Part shown: positions 56,101-64,000 of the stretch, in pieces
How positions within the stretch are numbered: position 1 is the first letter of the stretch
How the letters are laid out: every line of letters begins with the position of its first letter
NCBI GenBank assembly: GCA_037783545.1
Contig: JBBELK010000635.1
Span: forward strand, 62,001 to 126,000
Length of the DNA stretch: 64,000 nt
Reading direction: 5' to 3'
From: Henricia sp. BOLD:AAB3569
Lineage: Eukaryota; Echinodermata; Asteroidea; Spinulosida; Echinasteridae
The notes under the pieces: generated by a model
What the model saw: the letters and a program-made list of their open reading frames with translations, nothing else
Told to the model about the DNA's origin: nothing
Databases searched by the model: none
Made by a program: the position numbers and the translations under genes

Positions 56101-59100
56101 ATGGTGTTTTTTAAAGATTTGTTTGGTCCAAAAAGCCAGAGATATGCCCAGTAGTTGCGTGGTTGTATGTTTTACCACACTATAACAAAAAGGAACTGAA
56201 ACATTTTCTTTATTATTTCGAAGAATGAGAAAAATGAGTCGCGCAAAGGCGAACTTGTACCGGGTAGGCTGCTGTGTGTGCGCGAGTATAGGGGAGCGGC
56301 ATCACATCACAATTTTTGAACTAGCTGTCTATTCATTTTCATTGACAATTCCGCACGTAAATTTGACGCAATTTAACGAGCATAAAACAGCAACCGCTTG
56401 ATGAATTTTTGCAACAAAGGTATTTTTGAAATCTGTTGCAGCTTGTCTGTTGTTTGAAAGTGGTTTTAACTCAAAATATATATTTTGATTTTTTTTCCCA
56501 AGTCGCTAACAACGGTCGAGCTGGTGCAACAGTCAACTTGAAGTTGAACAAGTACAACGCTCGACCGTTTGCCAACTGCCGCTGTGGCACTCATGTGTTT
56601 TGCTTCAGTAAAAATCATAACTTTGTCTCAGTCGTTCAAATGTCTTTAAACGAAATTAAATAACGTGAAAATGAATAAGAACTTCCGTTTCCTTTAGGTA
56701 ATCCTTCGCGCTCTGACTGGTTTCATATTTTTTCAAAATCTTTGTTTTTATTATGAACTTTTTAAAACCAGCGAACTGTTTTCCCGTGCTTTGACTAAGG
56801 AATTTTCAGATTAACAGCTAATGTTTAGATCCAATTACCCTGACAACTTACGTCACTAACACTTTAGTAGTCTATTGCACCGGTGGCAACGCAAAAATGC
56901 TCTTGAAAAAGATGCGGAACATTTTTCAAAATTGCAAATTCTTAAAACAGTCCCCTTTAAAATAACGCACTCCGCGATCGTGCGTACCGAGGCTCTGTTG
57001 AAACCGGCCCCATTTCGCGGGGAACAAGCGACAGAAATCTTGTCGCCTCTGCTGGACCAATCAGGACGCTTGGGCAGTGCATTGCAGGCATTCAAATGTA
57101 TAACGCGCGCAGATTGTAAACACCGTGCATGCATGCATGTGATACATTTACTCGGTAATGCTGGCCGTTGTCCGCGTCGGCGATTGGCTGCTATTTAAAA
57201 CATACTGGGGAATCCGTTCCATTACATTCGTCAGCATGCATCCCTGTTATTAATTTGAAAAACTGCGGAGTAAATTAAGATCGTCGTCGGAAATTTTGGT
57301 AGATCTAGGAATGGGACAGTCATAAGGAACAGAACCCAATACAATTTTTGGAAAGTATAAAAAATCGTTTCTCCTCGCAGAGGAGAACCTCTCGACAGGA
57401 ACTTCGGTTTTTTTAGGTAATCCTTCGGGCTCTGACTAGTTTCATTATTTTTTAATCTTTGTTTTTATTATAAACTTTTTAAAACCAGCGAACTGTTTTC
57501 CCGTGCTTTGACTAAGGAAGTTTCAGATTAACAGCTAATGTTTAGACCCAATTACCCTGACAACTTACGTCACTAACACTTTATAGTCTTTTGCACCGGT
57601 GGCAACGCAAAAATGCTCTTGAAAAAGATGCGGAACATTTTCCTAAAATGCAAAGTGTAACCTAAAAATATAATTTCGTATAATACTTTTAGCAATTTTG
57701 CCGTTTTATAAAGAAGCTAAATGAATTACTTTTAAAAATTAAAGAGCAAATTCAAAGATTTTAATAATTAAACTTGTATAACCTACATGACCGTCTGTGC
57801 AAAAGATTTGCTAATTGAAAATCAATGTTTTATTTACCTCAAATCCGCCCTTGTTGGACAAGAAATTGATGCTTTCCAAATCGAGCTCCTGGGGCGCGTA
57901 TAGTGGTATATATTTGCAAAACAGAAACAAACACTATATGTTAACATCACTTAATATAATATTCCTCGTTTCAACTGTGCATCGTTCATCATACTGAACA
58001 CATTTCGTTAAAGCTTGCATGCGCTGCATGATTTTCTGTTTTCTATATTCACGCATGCTTTTTATTTAAGAATGCTATATTATTGGTTTTATTCATTTTA
58101 GTGTATGTATATATATCTAGCCCTTGTTTTATTGAAGTTTTTTCCATATGTATGTATTTAAAGATTATTATAGGTTTTCTCGCTCAGTTTTAACAAAGTA
58201 CCACCACATTTGTTTCAGATGCATTCGTTTTAGCGCAAATTTGAATGCAGTTTGGGATCATCCAAGTTCATTCAATTTCGTCACAGCCAGCACCAACGGG
58301 CTGGTCGACTATTCATGTTCATCAACTGGCAAACATTTAAAAAATGTTTGCATTCAAGTTCGTTTCTGTGGTATGCGCCTTTTGGTACAACAACAAAGTA
58401 CAAAATCGCATTGCGCTTCGATGACTCTGAATTTGATTGCACCTATTGGGAAAAGGTGGTGGATATTTAACCCAAAAATGGCAAACTTGTAGTCTTGAAT
58501 GCCTATTAACGAAATATAGAATGAAAAGAAAGGAATCATGGGTGCACGAAAACGAAATTGAATGCAATAATATCGAAAGAGTAACCCTATACTTTGCTTG
58601 AATTAGAGAAATCGCGTGAATTTGAAGGCGCAATAATGAAATTGAATGATCTTTTGCTGAAATTGGCCAGGAAAACCTGCTCAGGCCCCGAGCTTGTGCT
58701 AAATTGAATGAAGATTCGATGCTTTGTATTTGAATGACGCAAATACTAATCTGGATGTCTTAGCAAACAAATGTCTTTAAAACGAAATTAAATAACGTGA
58801 AAATGAATAAGAACTAGAGAAACGGCGCCCTGATCAAAATCACTTGAATACGCACTTTCATAAACGAATTCGAATGCATTTCTGATGAATTCGAGCGAGA
58901 AAACCTATATTATTAGTATTTGAGCCAGCTGGAGAGGAGAACCTCTCGACAGGAACTACTGTTTCCTTTAGGTAATCTTTCGCGCTCTGACTGGTTTCAT
59001 ATCTTTTCAAAATCTTTGTTTTTTATTATGAACTGTTTAAAACCAGCGAACTGTTTTCCCGTGCTTTGACTAAGGAAGTTTCTGATTAACAGCCAATGTT

Positions 59101-61749
59101 TAGACCCAATTACCCTGACAACCTACGTCACTAACACTTTAGTAGTCTATTGCAACGGTGGCAACGCAAAAATGCTCTTGAAAAAGATGCGGAACATTTT
59201 CCAAAATTGCAAAGTGTATACTTAGAAATTATAATTTGTGAGTGATATATAGCAATTTGGCCGTTATAAAGAAACTAAATGATTGACTTTATATGCAAGT
59301 CATTTTTTTAATTACAGCAAATTGAAAGATTGTTTTTGGCTTTAAATAATTAAACCTATACTAACCTATACACGACCGTCTGTGCAAAAGATTTGCTAAT
59401 TGGAAATCAACCTTTTACTTACCCTGTAGTCATGGGAGGAGAACTCCGAGAGGCGCCGAGGCGGTACTGAACAATATGCAGACTGTAAAAATAAGTTAGT
59501 CAAAATAACGTTAATTAGTCATTCACCATTTCGACTTAAATTAGTAAAAATATGTATCATTTGACTAATTAACGTTATTTTGACAAACTTATTTTTTATA
59601 CAAAAAAATAACAAACACTGTGTTAACATCACTTGTCGACAATCTCTCGCATGTGGACAATTTTCGGGGAAAATTAAAATGCACAAACAATGCTAAAACG
59701 TGTCTCAATGCGCCAGCTAATCAGGTGGCAGCTTTTATTACACAAAGATAGCGCAAACCACGGTCATTAGTAACCCTGCTCCCAAGGTTCTATCGCCGTA
59801 GGGAAGCATGGAAATAGCAGTTCAGAAGCTCAGGGAAGGAGCTATTGTCTCTCTTTAATCTCTTTTTAATTGTATAGATGTGGAACGCAGCCGTGAACAC
59901 ATTGTTGTTCGTTGAAGCGCGCATGCGCTGCGTGATTTTCTGTTTTCCATGCAACCTTTTACGCATGCTTTTTAAGAACGCTATATTATTGGTTGTATTC
60001 ATTTTAGTGTATGTACTTGTCTAGCCCTTGTTTTATTGAAGTTTTTAAAATATGTATTTGAATATTTTTATTATAGGTTTTCTCGCTCAGTTTTAACTTT
60101 TACTTACCCTGTCAGGGGAAGAGATCACCTGGATGCGCGGAGGCGGTAGTGAACGATATTCAGACTGTAAAAATAAGTTAGTCAAAATAACGTTAACTAG
60201 TCATTCATCCTTTCGACTTATATTAGTAAAAATATGTATCATTTGACTAATTAACGTTATTTTGACAAACTTATTTTTTTATACAAAACAATAACAAACA
60301 TCACTTGTCGACAATCTCTCGCATGTGGACAATTTTCGGGGAAAATTAAAATGCACAAACAATGCTAAAACGTGTCTCAATGCGCCAGCTAATCAGGTGG
60401 CAGGTTTTATTACACAAAGATGGCGCAAACCACGGTCATTAGTAACCCCGCTCCCAAGGTTCTATTGCCGTAGGGAAGCATGGAAATAGCAGTTCAGAAG
60501 CCCAGGGAAGGAGTCAGTGTCTCTCTTTAATTGTATAGATGTGGAACGCAGCCGTGAACACATTGTTGTTCGTTGAAGCGCGCATGCGCTGCGTGATTTT
60601 CTGTTTTCCATGCCACCTATTACGCATGCTTTTTAAGAATGCTATATTATTGGTTGTATTCATTTGTGTGTGATATATCTATAGCAATTTGGTCGTTAAC
60701 AGTTTAGAAGATAACTCTTTTGATTTTGGTGAAAAAAGGTTGTTTGCATTTTGGGGAAAAATGACATTTTGTCACGAGAAAAAAAGGAATGGGGGTTGTG
60801 TGCACGTGAGACTCACCTTGATGTGCCAGCACAGAAGACAACAGCACAGAAGTACTATTGCAACAGCAGCGACTAAGCCGACCAAACCTAATATAAGTCC
60901 CAGGTTCCTAAATTCATGCGAGTTGCAGGTTCCGGTGTCAATTCCATCAACGGGCGTGTACAATTCGTATCCATCTTCGCAGGCGCGGCACTGGTCTTTT
61001 TCTGGGCCCACACATTCCAAGCAATTGATGGTACAATTGCCACAGTATTCATCGGTGCAGTTACTCTCAGCAGTGGTTGTGGCCACAGTAGAATTCTGTA
61101 TATGAATAAGTATTGTAAACGAATGTTTGTAATTTATTTTTGTTTGTTTGTAAGCAATAGCCTATATGAGATACATATGCTTTAAATATAATGGGACTCA
61201 AAAACAGTTAATATTTGCATTACAATGCGTCCTACCTGGCCCTTCTATACCCCCCTCCCCCTTCTATACGTTTTGCAGAACCGTGAAAATGTTGACAACT
61301 TTTGACGGCCCCTAATAAATTATTCTGACAAAAGACAAAACACCTTTCATTTGTTATTTACGAGCAATCGTTTTTAAATGTACGTGACTGTCGAGTTTGC
61401 TCGATTGTATACCTAAAATATGTCGTAGTTCGACATCATTTGTATGTTACTGTATTAGCCCGTTTGAAAATATGTTATTGTCATTGTTATGTTGGTGGCA
61501 TCTTCGGCAACTATATAAGGACTTTTTATGCAATCAATACAGTATTAGCTATATATGTACTTAATTTAGTTATTACTTTTTTATCTTTATCGACTTGGGA
61601 TTTAAGTGCGAGGAAGATTCCCAAGGGTTTTTTGTCACGATTTATACATGGAGTTAATTACATACCTGAGTTGGTGCTGAAAAAACACTTCCCGTCAAAA
61701 GCAGGAGGCATACAACTAGAATAATCTGGAAAATGTTGCATCCCGCCAT
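43929..61749 (-). CDS. Transmembrane ZU5-UPA-Death domain receptor (multi-exon)
   Basis: Assembled from exons at 61749-61666, 61095-60817, 60164-60108, 59482-59423, 57888-57838 (weak), 53070-52421, 50492-50349, 49534-49352, 47828-47793, 46946-46911, 46578-46287, 46183-45987 and 44180-43929. Order: signal peptide; about 60-residue ectodomain with eight cysteines; one TM helix; juxtamembrane mini-exons; ZU5; UPA; two zinc-knuckle-like micro-exons; death-fold-like segment; PGPSAAQ linker; Death domain. ZU5-UPA-Death is the intracellular layout of UNC5 netrin receptors and PIDD/ankyrin relatives, but Ig and thrombospondin ectodomains are absent here, so it is not a canonical UNC5. All checked junctions agree in phase except the link into ZU5, which needs a phase 0-to-1 exon that I did not find. 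Signalling by Death-domain assembly is inferred. Confidence 0.72.
44441..44740. mobile_element. TIR element (GCGTTCAGACG ends) in Death gene intron
   Basis: GGTGCGTTCAGACGATGGTT, TTAACTTAAAGTTAA and the inverse GTTAACTTTACC, GCCCGTCTGAACATGC. Non-coding. Confidence 0.6.
45550..45951. mobile_element. About 400-bp foldback MITE (AATAGACTACTAAAG)
   Basis: Nearly the whole element is an inverted repeat: AATAGACTACTAAAGTGTGA at left, TAGTAGTCTATT at right, with GGCCAATTTACACTGATTTC and AATGGGGCTAATTA in mirrored arms. It begins six bases after the read-through stop of the linker exon. Confidence 0.85.
45987..46183 (-). CDS. ZU5-Death receptor exon: acidic stretch and PGPSAAQ linker
   Basis: 197 bp after TTTTTGTGCAG. 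VDNVEDLDSFDDGAG, basic VKRQKLELQR, then five heptads of the PGPSAAQ type. A consensus donor GCA|GTAAGTATA gives phase 0. If unspliced the frame ends eight codons later (stop at 45,957). Confidence 0.68.
46287..46578 (-). CDS. ZU5-Death receptor exon: death-fold-like helical segment
   Basis: 292 bp after TTTTATTTCAG; RNLRTSLRDKRAESRHGDFV, GLPEDSIENLE, PPRYFREMLK and DEDTVRRLLSTFGDTALQQI look like the helices of a diverged death-superfamily domain. Leaves in phase 1 at CCAG|GTGAGA, which fits the next exon. Confidence 0.55.
46911..46946 (-). CDS. ZU5-Death receptor micro-exon 2 (CxxC)
   Basis: 36 bp, 12 codons SAVVDELCGQCK between TTGTTTGCGTAG and AAG|GTAAGT, phase 0. With micro-exon 1 gives CxC...CxxC, a possible zinc site. 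Confidence 0.5.
46979..47118. mobile_element. Palindromic MITE, same family as 25.07 kb
   Basis: AAGGGCACAGGCTCGTCAGC and inverse GACGAGCCTGTGCCTTTAAA; CTCCATAGCAAATGCATGGAG loop. Confidence 0.85.
47495..47650 (+). repeat. tRNA-derived SINE
   Basis: GGTCGGCTCCTTCCTCGCCT, GGTTAGAATCCCGTCCGG (mutated B box) and ATTGGGTTCTCAGTCCCTGC. Same family as 8.32 kb, opposite orientation. Explains the long open frame on the minus strand here. Confidence 0.7.
47793..47828 (-). CDS. ZU5-Death receptor micro-exon 1 (CxC)
   Basis: 36 bp, 12 codons ISRPRRGCNCGK between TTCCCAACAG and AAG|GTAAGA, phase 0. Confidence 0.5.
48600..49100 (-). other. Unresolved coding-like frames in Death gene intron
   Basis: Minus-strand frames with IRNALRTYTDMNKLADGWKA (about 48,900) and VSIEDYMEFEQKWPRG (about 48,660) look protein-like; the first resembles the UPA-to-Death linker of UNC5-type proteins. 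No phase-compatible acceptor and donor pair was found, so they may be an alternative or dead exon. Confidence 0.3.
49352..49534 (-). CDS. ZU5-Death receptor exon: UPA domain, part 3
   Basis: 61 codons after GTATATCCAG. Contains SETFDFERTFPNPDVFSCHG and CVPLSIKPKD; the latter aligns with the PLSIRQKI-type end of UPA in UNC5 proteins. Donor GAC|GTAAGA, phase 0. Confidence 0.8.
50349..50492 (-). CDS. ZU5-Death receptor exon: UPA domain, part 2
   Basis: 48 codons after TTTAAACAG (KVLESENGLRSRQLDAIKNM, then LYTMGDVEATIKGIKDGWQL), donor GCG|GTAAAT, phase 0 to 0. Confidence 0.8.
50881..51318. mobile_element. Inverse copy of the 3.45-kb TIR element
   Basis: Begins AATGCATAGTGCCGAGATTG and ends AGGTCGGAACTATGCATT; collinear in inverse with 3,452-3,900. 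Confidence 0.75.
52030..52140. repeat. ACGAGTACG-type simple repeat
   Basis: CACGAGTGCCAGTACAGTAC, CACGAGTACGTGTACAG, ACGAGTACGAGAAC; a similar stretch lies at 50,600-50,665. Confidence 0.6.
52421..53070 (-). CDS. ZU5-Death receptor exon: ZU5 domain and start of UPA
   Basis: 650 bp after CACGTTTCAG, entering in phase 1 (two bases), leaving in phase 0 at GAG|GTAGGT. ZU5 core: GGSLALEAYNVHLYIPRGAI, VYIYVNPSAPPTDG, ALAPMIQSGPTGLNFQDSVV, LMFPHYA. Then LLLKHFTGVTLTG and FDLSDQEYAARIYMWNDDPV, the start of UPA. The frame shows no stop. Confidence 0.88.
53425..53453. repeat. G-rich homopolymer tract
   Basis: GGGGGTGGGGGTGGGG then poly-G within the intron above the ZU5 exon. Confidence 0.85.
53845..54048 (+). 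CDS. Doubtful small plus-strand ORF or terminal exon
   Basis: The frame ends INCEKNGKKYEDYC then RSDSTAKQLNKRSIVV and a stop, followed at about 54,121 by AATAAA. An acceptor-like TGATTCCAG lies inside. No upstream partner exon or homology is recognised; it is antisense within an intron of the Death gene. May be chance. Confidence 0.2.
   Translation: MTSITSNKLPSERPLFCIDSSVVVISGLGTDLGALLNINCEKNGKKYEDYCRSDSTAKQLNKRSIVV
55068..55468. mobile_element. Foldback element nested in the tandem block
   Basis: AATAGACCAATGACATAATG, GTGCATTATGGGTGAAA and GGGGACGAAATCTCTGCATC at left; the inverse GATGCAGATATTTCGTCCTC, TTTTCACCCATAATGCACC and AGGTCTATTA at right. Confidence 0.8.
57838..57888 (-). CDS. Possible juxtamembrane mini-exon, older copy
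   Basis: 17 codons (ELDLESINFLSNKGGFE), acceptor CGCCCCAG and donor GAG|GTAAAT, phase 0. Lies at the equivalent place of the repeated block but lacks the MITE-derived acceptor. A fourth copy near 55.73 kb has the donor (TAT|GTAAGT) but no acceptor and a stop, so it looks dead. Confidence 0.35.
59423..59482 (-). CDS. ZU5-Death receptor juxtamembrane mini-exon, copy 2
   Basis: 20 codons (SAYCSVPPRRLSEFSSHDYR) between TTATTTTTACAG and AGG|GTAAGT, phase 0. Tandem duplicate of copy 1; may be used together or alternatively. Confidence 0.62.
59481..59602. mobile_element. Short MITE abutting mini-exon copy 2
   Basis: CTGTAAAAATAAGTTAGTCA and AAATAACGTTA arms with inverse TAACGTTATTTTGACAAACT and TATTTTTTATAC. 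Absent at the equivalent place near 57.9 kb. Confidence 0.75.
60108..60164 (-). CDS. ZU5-Death receptor juxtamembrane mini-exon, copy 1
   Basis: 19 codons (SEYRSLPPPRIQVISSPDR) between TTATTTTTACAG and AGG|GTAAGT, phase 0 both sides. Homologous to the 59.42-kb exon. Proline- and serine-rich, cytosolic by position. Confidence 0.62.
60162..60285. mobile_element. Short MITE abutting mini-exon copy 1
   Basis: Same element and orientation as 59,481-59,602, with a few substitutions. Confidence 0.75.
60817..61095 (-). CDS. ZU5-Death receptor exon: cysteine-rich ectodomain and TM helix
   Basis: 93 codons after TATACAG. Two N-glycosylation sequons (NST, NCT), eight cysteines (ESNCTDEYCGNCTINC, LECVG, QCRACEDGYEL, GTC), like one furin/TNFR-type module. 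TM helix LGLILGLVGLVAAVAIVLLC followed by CCLLCWHIK. Donor AAG|GTGAGT, phase 0. Confidence 0.8.
61485..61620 (-). repeat. SINE fragment between the first two Death gene exons
   Basis: GTTGGTGGCATCTTCGGCAA, ATGCAATCAATACAGTATTA; truncated copy of the 29.25-kb family. Confidence 0.5.
61666..61749 (-). CDS. ZU5-Death receptor exon: signal peptide
   Basis: 28 codons: MAGCNIFQIILVVCLLLLTG then SVFSAPTQ, donor CAG|GTATGT in phase 0. A clean signal peptide with predicted cleavage near VFS-A. Confidence 0.78.
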
Positions 61750-62204
61750 AGCTACATGTATAGTCAACTTCCTCAGAATTTGGAGTCACAAACTGAAATG
61801 AGGACAAAATCGCGGAGGAGCTCCACATCAAGACCTAGCTGGAGGAAGTGGATTCATAAATATATCGATTGCTCAATATTGCAAGTGAAAATGAAATCAA
61901 TCTGGAAATCCCCGTTTTTTTGTGTTGAATGCCGTTACATATTGTGAAAAATATTTGCATACAAATTATTCTTGTAAAAGCACCTTTATTTGGGATTGCG
62001 AAACCATGGGAAACCCCCGTCTATGCTGCACCGCACAAACACAATTTGGTGGAATCCATAATTTTGCTGTTATTTTGTGTAAAGATCAAAGCGCCTCATT
62101 GCCACACGATTTGCGTCATAGGCCTGCGTCGCTTAACATTGACCGCCACAGGAATTTGCTATTATATGTTTTGCTATGCAAAAATACTTATACAAACATT
62201 AAGG

Positions 62205-62255
62205 TACACTGCAAAAACGTTGAGTAAAATTTTACTTAACATTTTACTCAACGTT
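62205..62255. repeat. Small palindrome next to the CACTG element
   Basis: AACGTTGAGTAAAAT and inverse ATTTTACTCAACGTT, preceded by ACACTGCAAAA. Looks like a miniature relative. Confidence 0.6.
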
Positions 62256-63992
62256 CACTGTAAAAATTAAGTAGTCATTTTGCACCAAACATTAGTCAAA
62301 TTGGAAATAAAAATTAGTCTTTGAACACGTGACTAATTTTTCAATCTAAAAGACTAACTGGAAATTTTTTGACTAACCAATTTCAGGAAAATACTAATCT
62401 TAGTTTATGCAAAGACTAATGCAGATTTTTCTAAGACTAATTTTTTTGAAAGACTAATTATATCACATCCAAATTACTAATCATGTTAGTCACCTGAGTT
62501 CCGGAAGACGAATTAAATTCCAAATGACTAATTGTATGACTAATTAATTCGTGAAATACTAATTCCTTACAAAATTAGTCAGGCTTTGGAAGATTCCAAG
62601 GTTTGACGTCCCTCCCTCTGAACACTTACGTTAAATGTCTTTCTTGAAGAAAATGAGCACGGCTCCATTGTCAGCTGGAAACTGTTAATTTGTTGTATTT
62701 CAAGCCAAAAACACAAAACAAAAATTTGCCCTTTGTGCAGCTGCTTTGAGCTCTTTGTGCACCATACGTGTAACTTATGTTGAGGTACTAGTAGTTAGTT
62801 CGATTAGTAGAACAGCTGAGTGGCGTGATATTCTTTTTGGCGCTGACAAACGTAACAGCGTACATACGTACGTGTACAGTACACACAGCGTTTAGCAGCG
62901 ACAGATGCAGCCACGGCGACAGATCAGACTCAAAAGAGGTAGGGATTTCGTCCATAATTACCCGATATATGTCCTTCAATCTCGGTAACTTTATGGCGTG
63001 GACTGTACTGAGAACTATAAGGCAGCGGCAACGTACGGATAATTTAGCAAACTGCAGGATTGTGCATGAATCCCGCGAGTCCAAATCGCGCAGCTAGGCT
63101 AGGCTATGTGCATAACATAGGCCTAGGCGCCCTACGTACGTACGTGTAGGCTACGTACGTTTGTACCGTGTACTGTGACTACAACATACATACAAACGTA
63201 AGTATGCAAGTTGTAGTCACAGTACACGGTACGTACGTACGTACGTGGAATGAAAATGTCTGTCTGCAGTACATGTGTTTTACATGCATGTTGACAAACA
63301 AAGCGATCATGTTTAGTATCGTATGACGAATGTACGTTCTACATTGCAAAAGGTTTCTTCATACGTCGATTAACATGTAACTCGAACGTTGAATGGAATT
63401 TGCCTCACAAAATGGCTGTGTTACTCGTGTTAATATTTTTCACAATTTGTTTCAAAAACATAATTAGGCCTATTAATATGCGTGCGTGTACGTACGTGCG
63501 TATACTCGTTACAGTGCTTTGCTTTATTGTTCTCAGTACATGTACATAAATTAAAATCCACGCTATTAAAGTTACGTTGAAAGAGGTAAATCGGGCGAAA
63601 GCCCTACCTTACGAATACGAGTCTGATCTGTCGTCATTCGGTGGAATACGCTGCTTATCGCTGGGTGTATTCCCAGCAGGAAAAATGAGGTCGAAATGTC
63701 AGACTAATTTAGGGTACAAAGACTAATTAAAAGACGAATTATTTTTCGGAATTGACTAATTAAATTTGTTGAATGACTAATTAATTTTTTTGGAAGACTA
63801 ATTAAATTTGGTAAATGACTAATCACTCGAAAAATTAGGCAAATTAGACCATTTTTAAAGACTAATTATTATTAGTCATTGCACACATGTAATGACTAAC
63901 CTTTCGACTGGGTGACTAAATAAAGATTAGTCAAATTATACCATGAAATGACTAATTTTTTTTCGTCAATTGACTACTTAATTTTTACAGTG
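62256..63992. mobile_element. 1.74-kb CACTG-ended DNA element
   Basis: TIRs CACTGTAAAAATTAAGTAGT and the exact inverse at 63,992. Both ends are packed with subterminal GACTAATTA words over about 330 bp on the left and 300 bp on the right. The interior holds a long hairpin (GTACCGTGTACTGTGACTAC and inverse, 63,163-63,232) and no transposase. CACTR termini recall EnSpm/CACTA elements, but the class is uncertain. Confidence 0.8.
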
Positions 63993-64000
63993 TTGTCTAA

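Larger units (their letters stand above)
54915..60680. repeat. Diverged tandem duplication of an intronic block
   Basis: Blocks starting near 54,915, 56,690, 57,380 and 58,915 share GAGCCAGCTGGAGAGGAGAA, CTCTGACTGGTTTCAT, AACTGTTTTCCCGTGCTTTG, GTCACTAACACTTTAGTAGT and CGGTGGCAACGCAAAAATGC; most continue to ACCGTCTGTGCAAAAGATTT. The part from 59.6 to 60.1 kb is repeated again at 60.3-60.67 kb. The blocks carry the juxtamembrane mini-exons. Confidence 0.8.

Noticed and set aside
56490-56663. Plus-strand exon-like frame with CRCGTHVFC after a T-rich AG
   Set aside because: Most of it is an imperfect palindrome (AACGGTCGAGC and inverse), and no partner exon or donor fits. The CxC resemblance to the peptide family is not supported by spacing.
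58252-58470. Plus-strand frame ending DDSEFDCTYWEKVVDI
   Set aside because: Within the tandem-block region, antisense to the Death gene, with no signal peptide, splice partner or family.

Overview
This window reads as nuclear DNA of a marine deuterostome invertebrate, most likely an echinoderm (possibly a sea star). The evidence is GT-AG introns, TATA-driven secreted-peptide genes, dense tRNA-derived SINEs and MITEs, a fossil LINE and Tc1 element, and a ZU5-UPA-Death receptor gene of the kind expanded in echinoderms and amphioxus. The species call is inference. Most of the DNA is intron, intergenic sequence and repeats. Nothing suggests bacterial or viral DNA.

Layout. 0.27-0.77 kb (-): an intronless secreted C-type lectin. 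7.0-36.2 kb: a dispersed cluster of four small secreted peptide genes with one plan (signal peptide, acidic prosegment, dibasic site, cationic four-cysteine peptide with a CxC core). I call them D (-, 8.8-7.0 kb), A (+, 18.5-19.1 kb), B (+, 22.4-25.7 kb) and C (+, 34.8-36.2 kb). In all four the key intron is phase 1 and lies just before the first mature cysteine. B and C are close paralogues that share promoter, non-coding first exon, coding exons and a 3' UTR exon. 39.4-41.9 kb (+): a small secreted EGF-like gene that has lost its sixth cysteine. 42.1-43.7 kb: a 653-bp unit repeated 2.4 times, with splice-like signals. 43.8-61.75 kb (-): one long gene, assembled here exon by exon with consistent phases: signal peptide, small cysteine-rich ectodomain, TM helix, juxtamembrane mini-exons, ZU5, UPA, two CxC/CxxC micro-exons, a death-fold-like segment, a PGPSAAQ-repeat linker and a terminal Death domain. 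62.26-63.99 kb: a 1.74-kb CACTG-ended DNA element.

Repeats fill the rest: at least fifteen foldback or TIR elements, SINEs, homopolymer tracts and short tandem arrays. Several sit inside introns of the genes above. One MITE family (CTGTAAAAATAAG termini) lies directly at the splice acceptors of two duplicated juxtamembrane exons of the Death-domain receptor.

Functionally the lectin, the cationic peptide family and the Death-domain receptor all fit an innate-immune theme. They are separate transcription units on both strands, and a shared pathway is not shown by the sequence.
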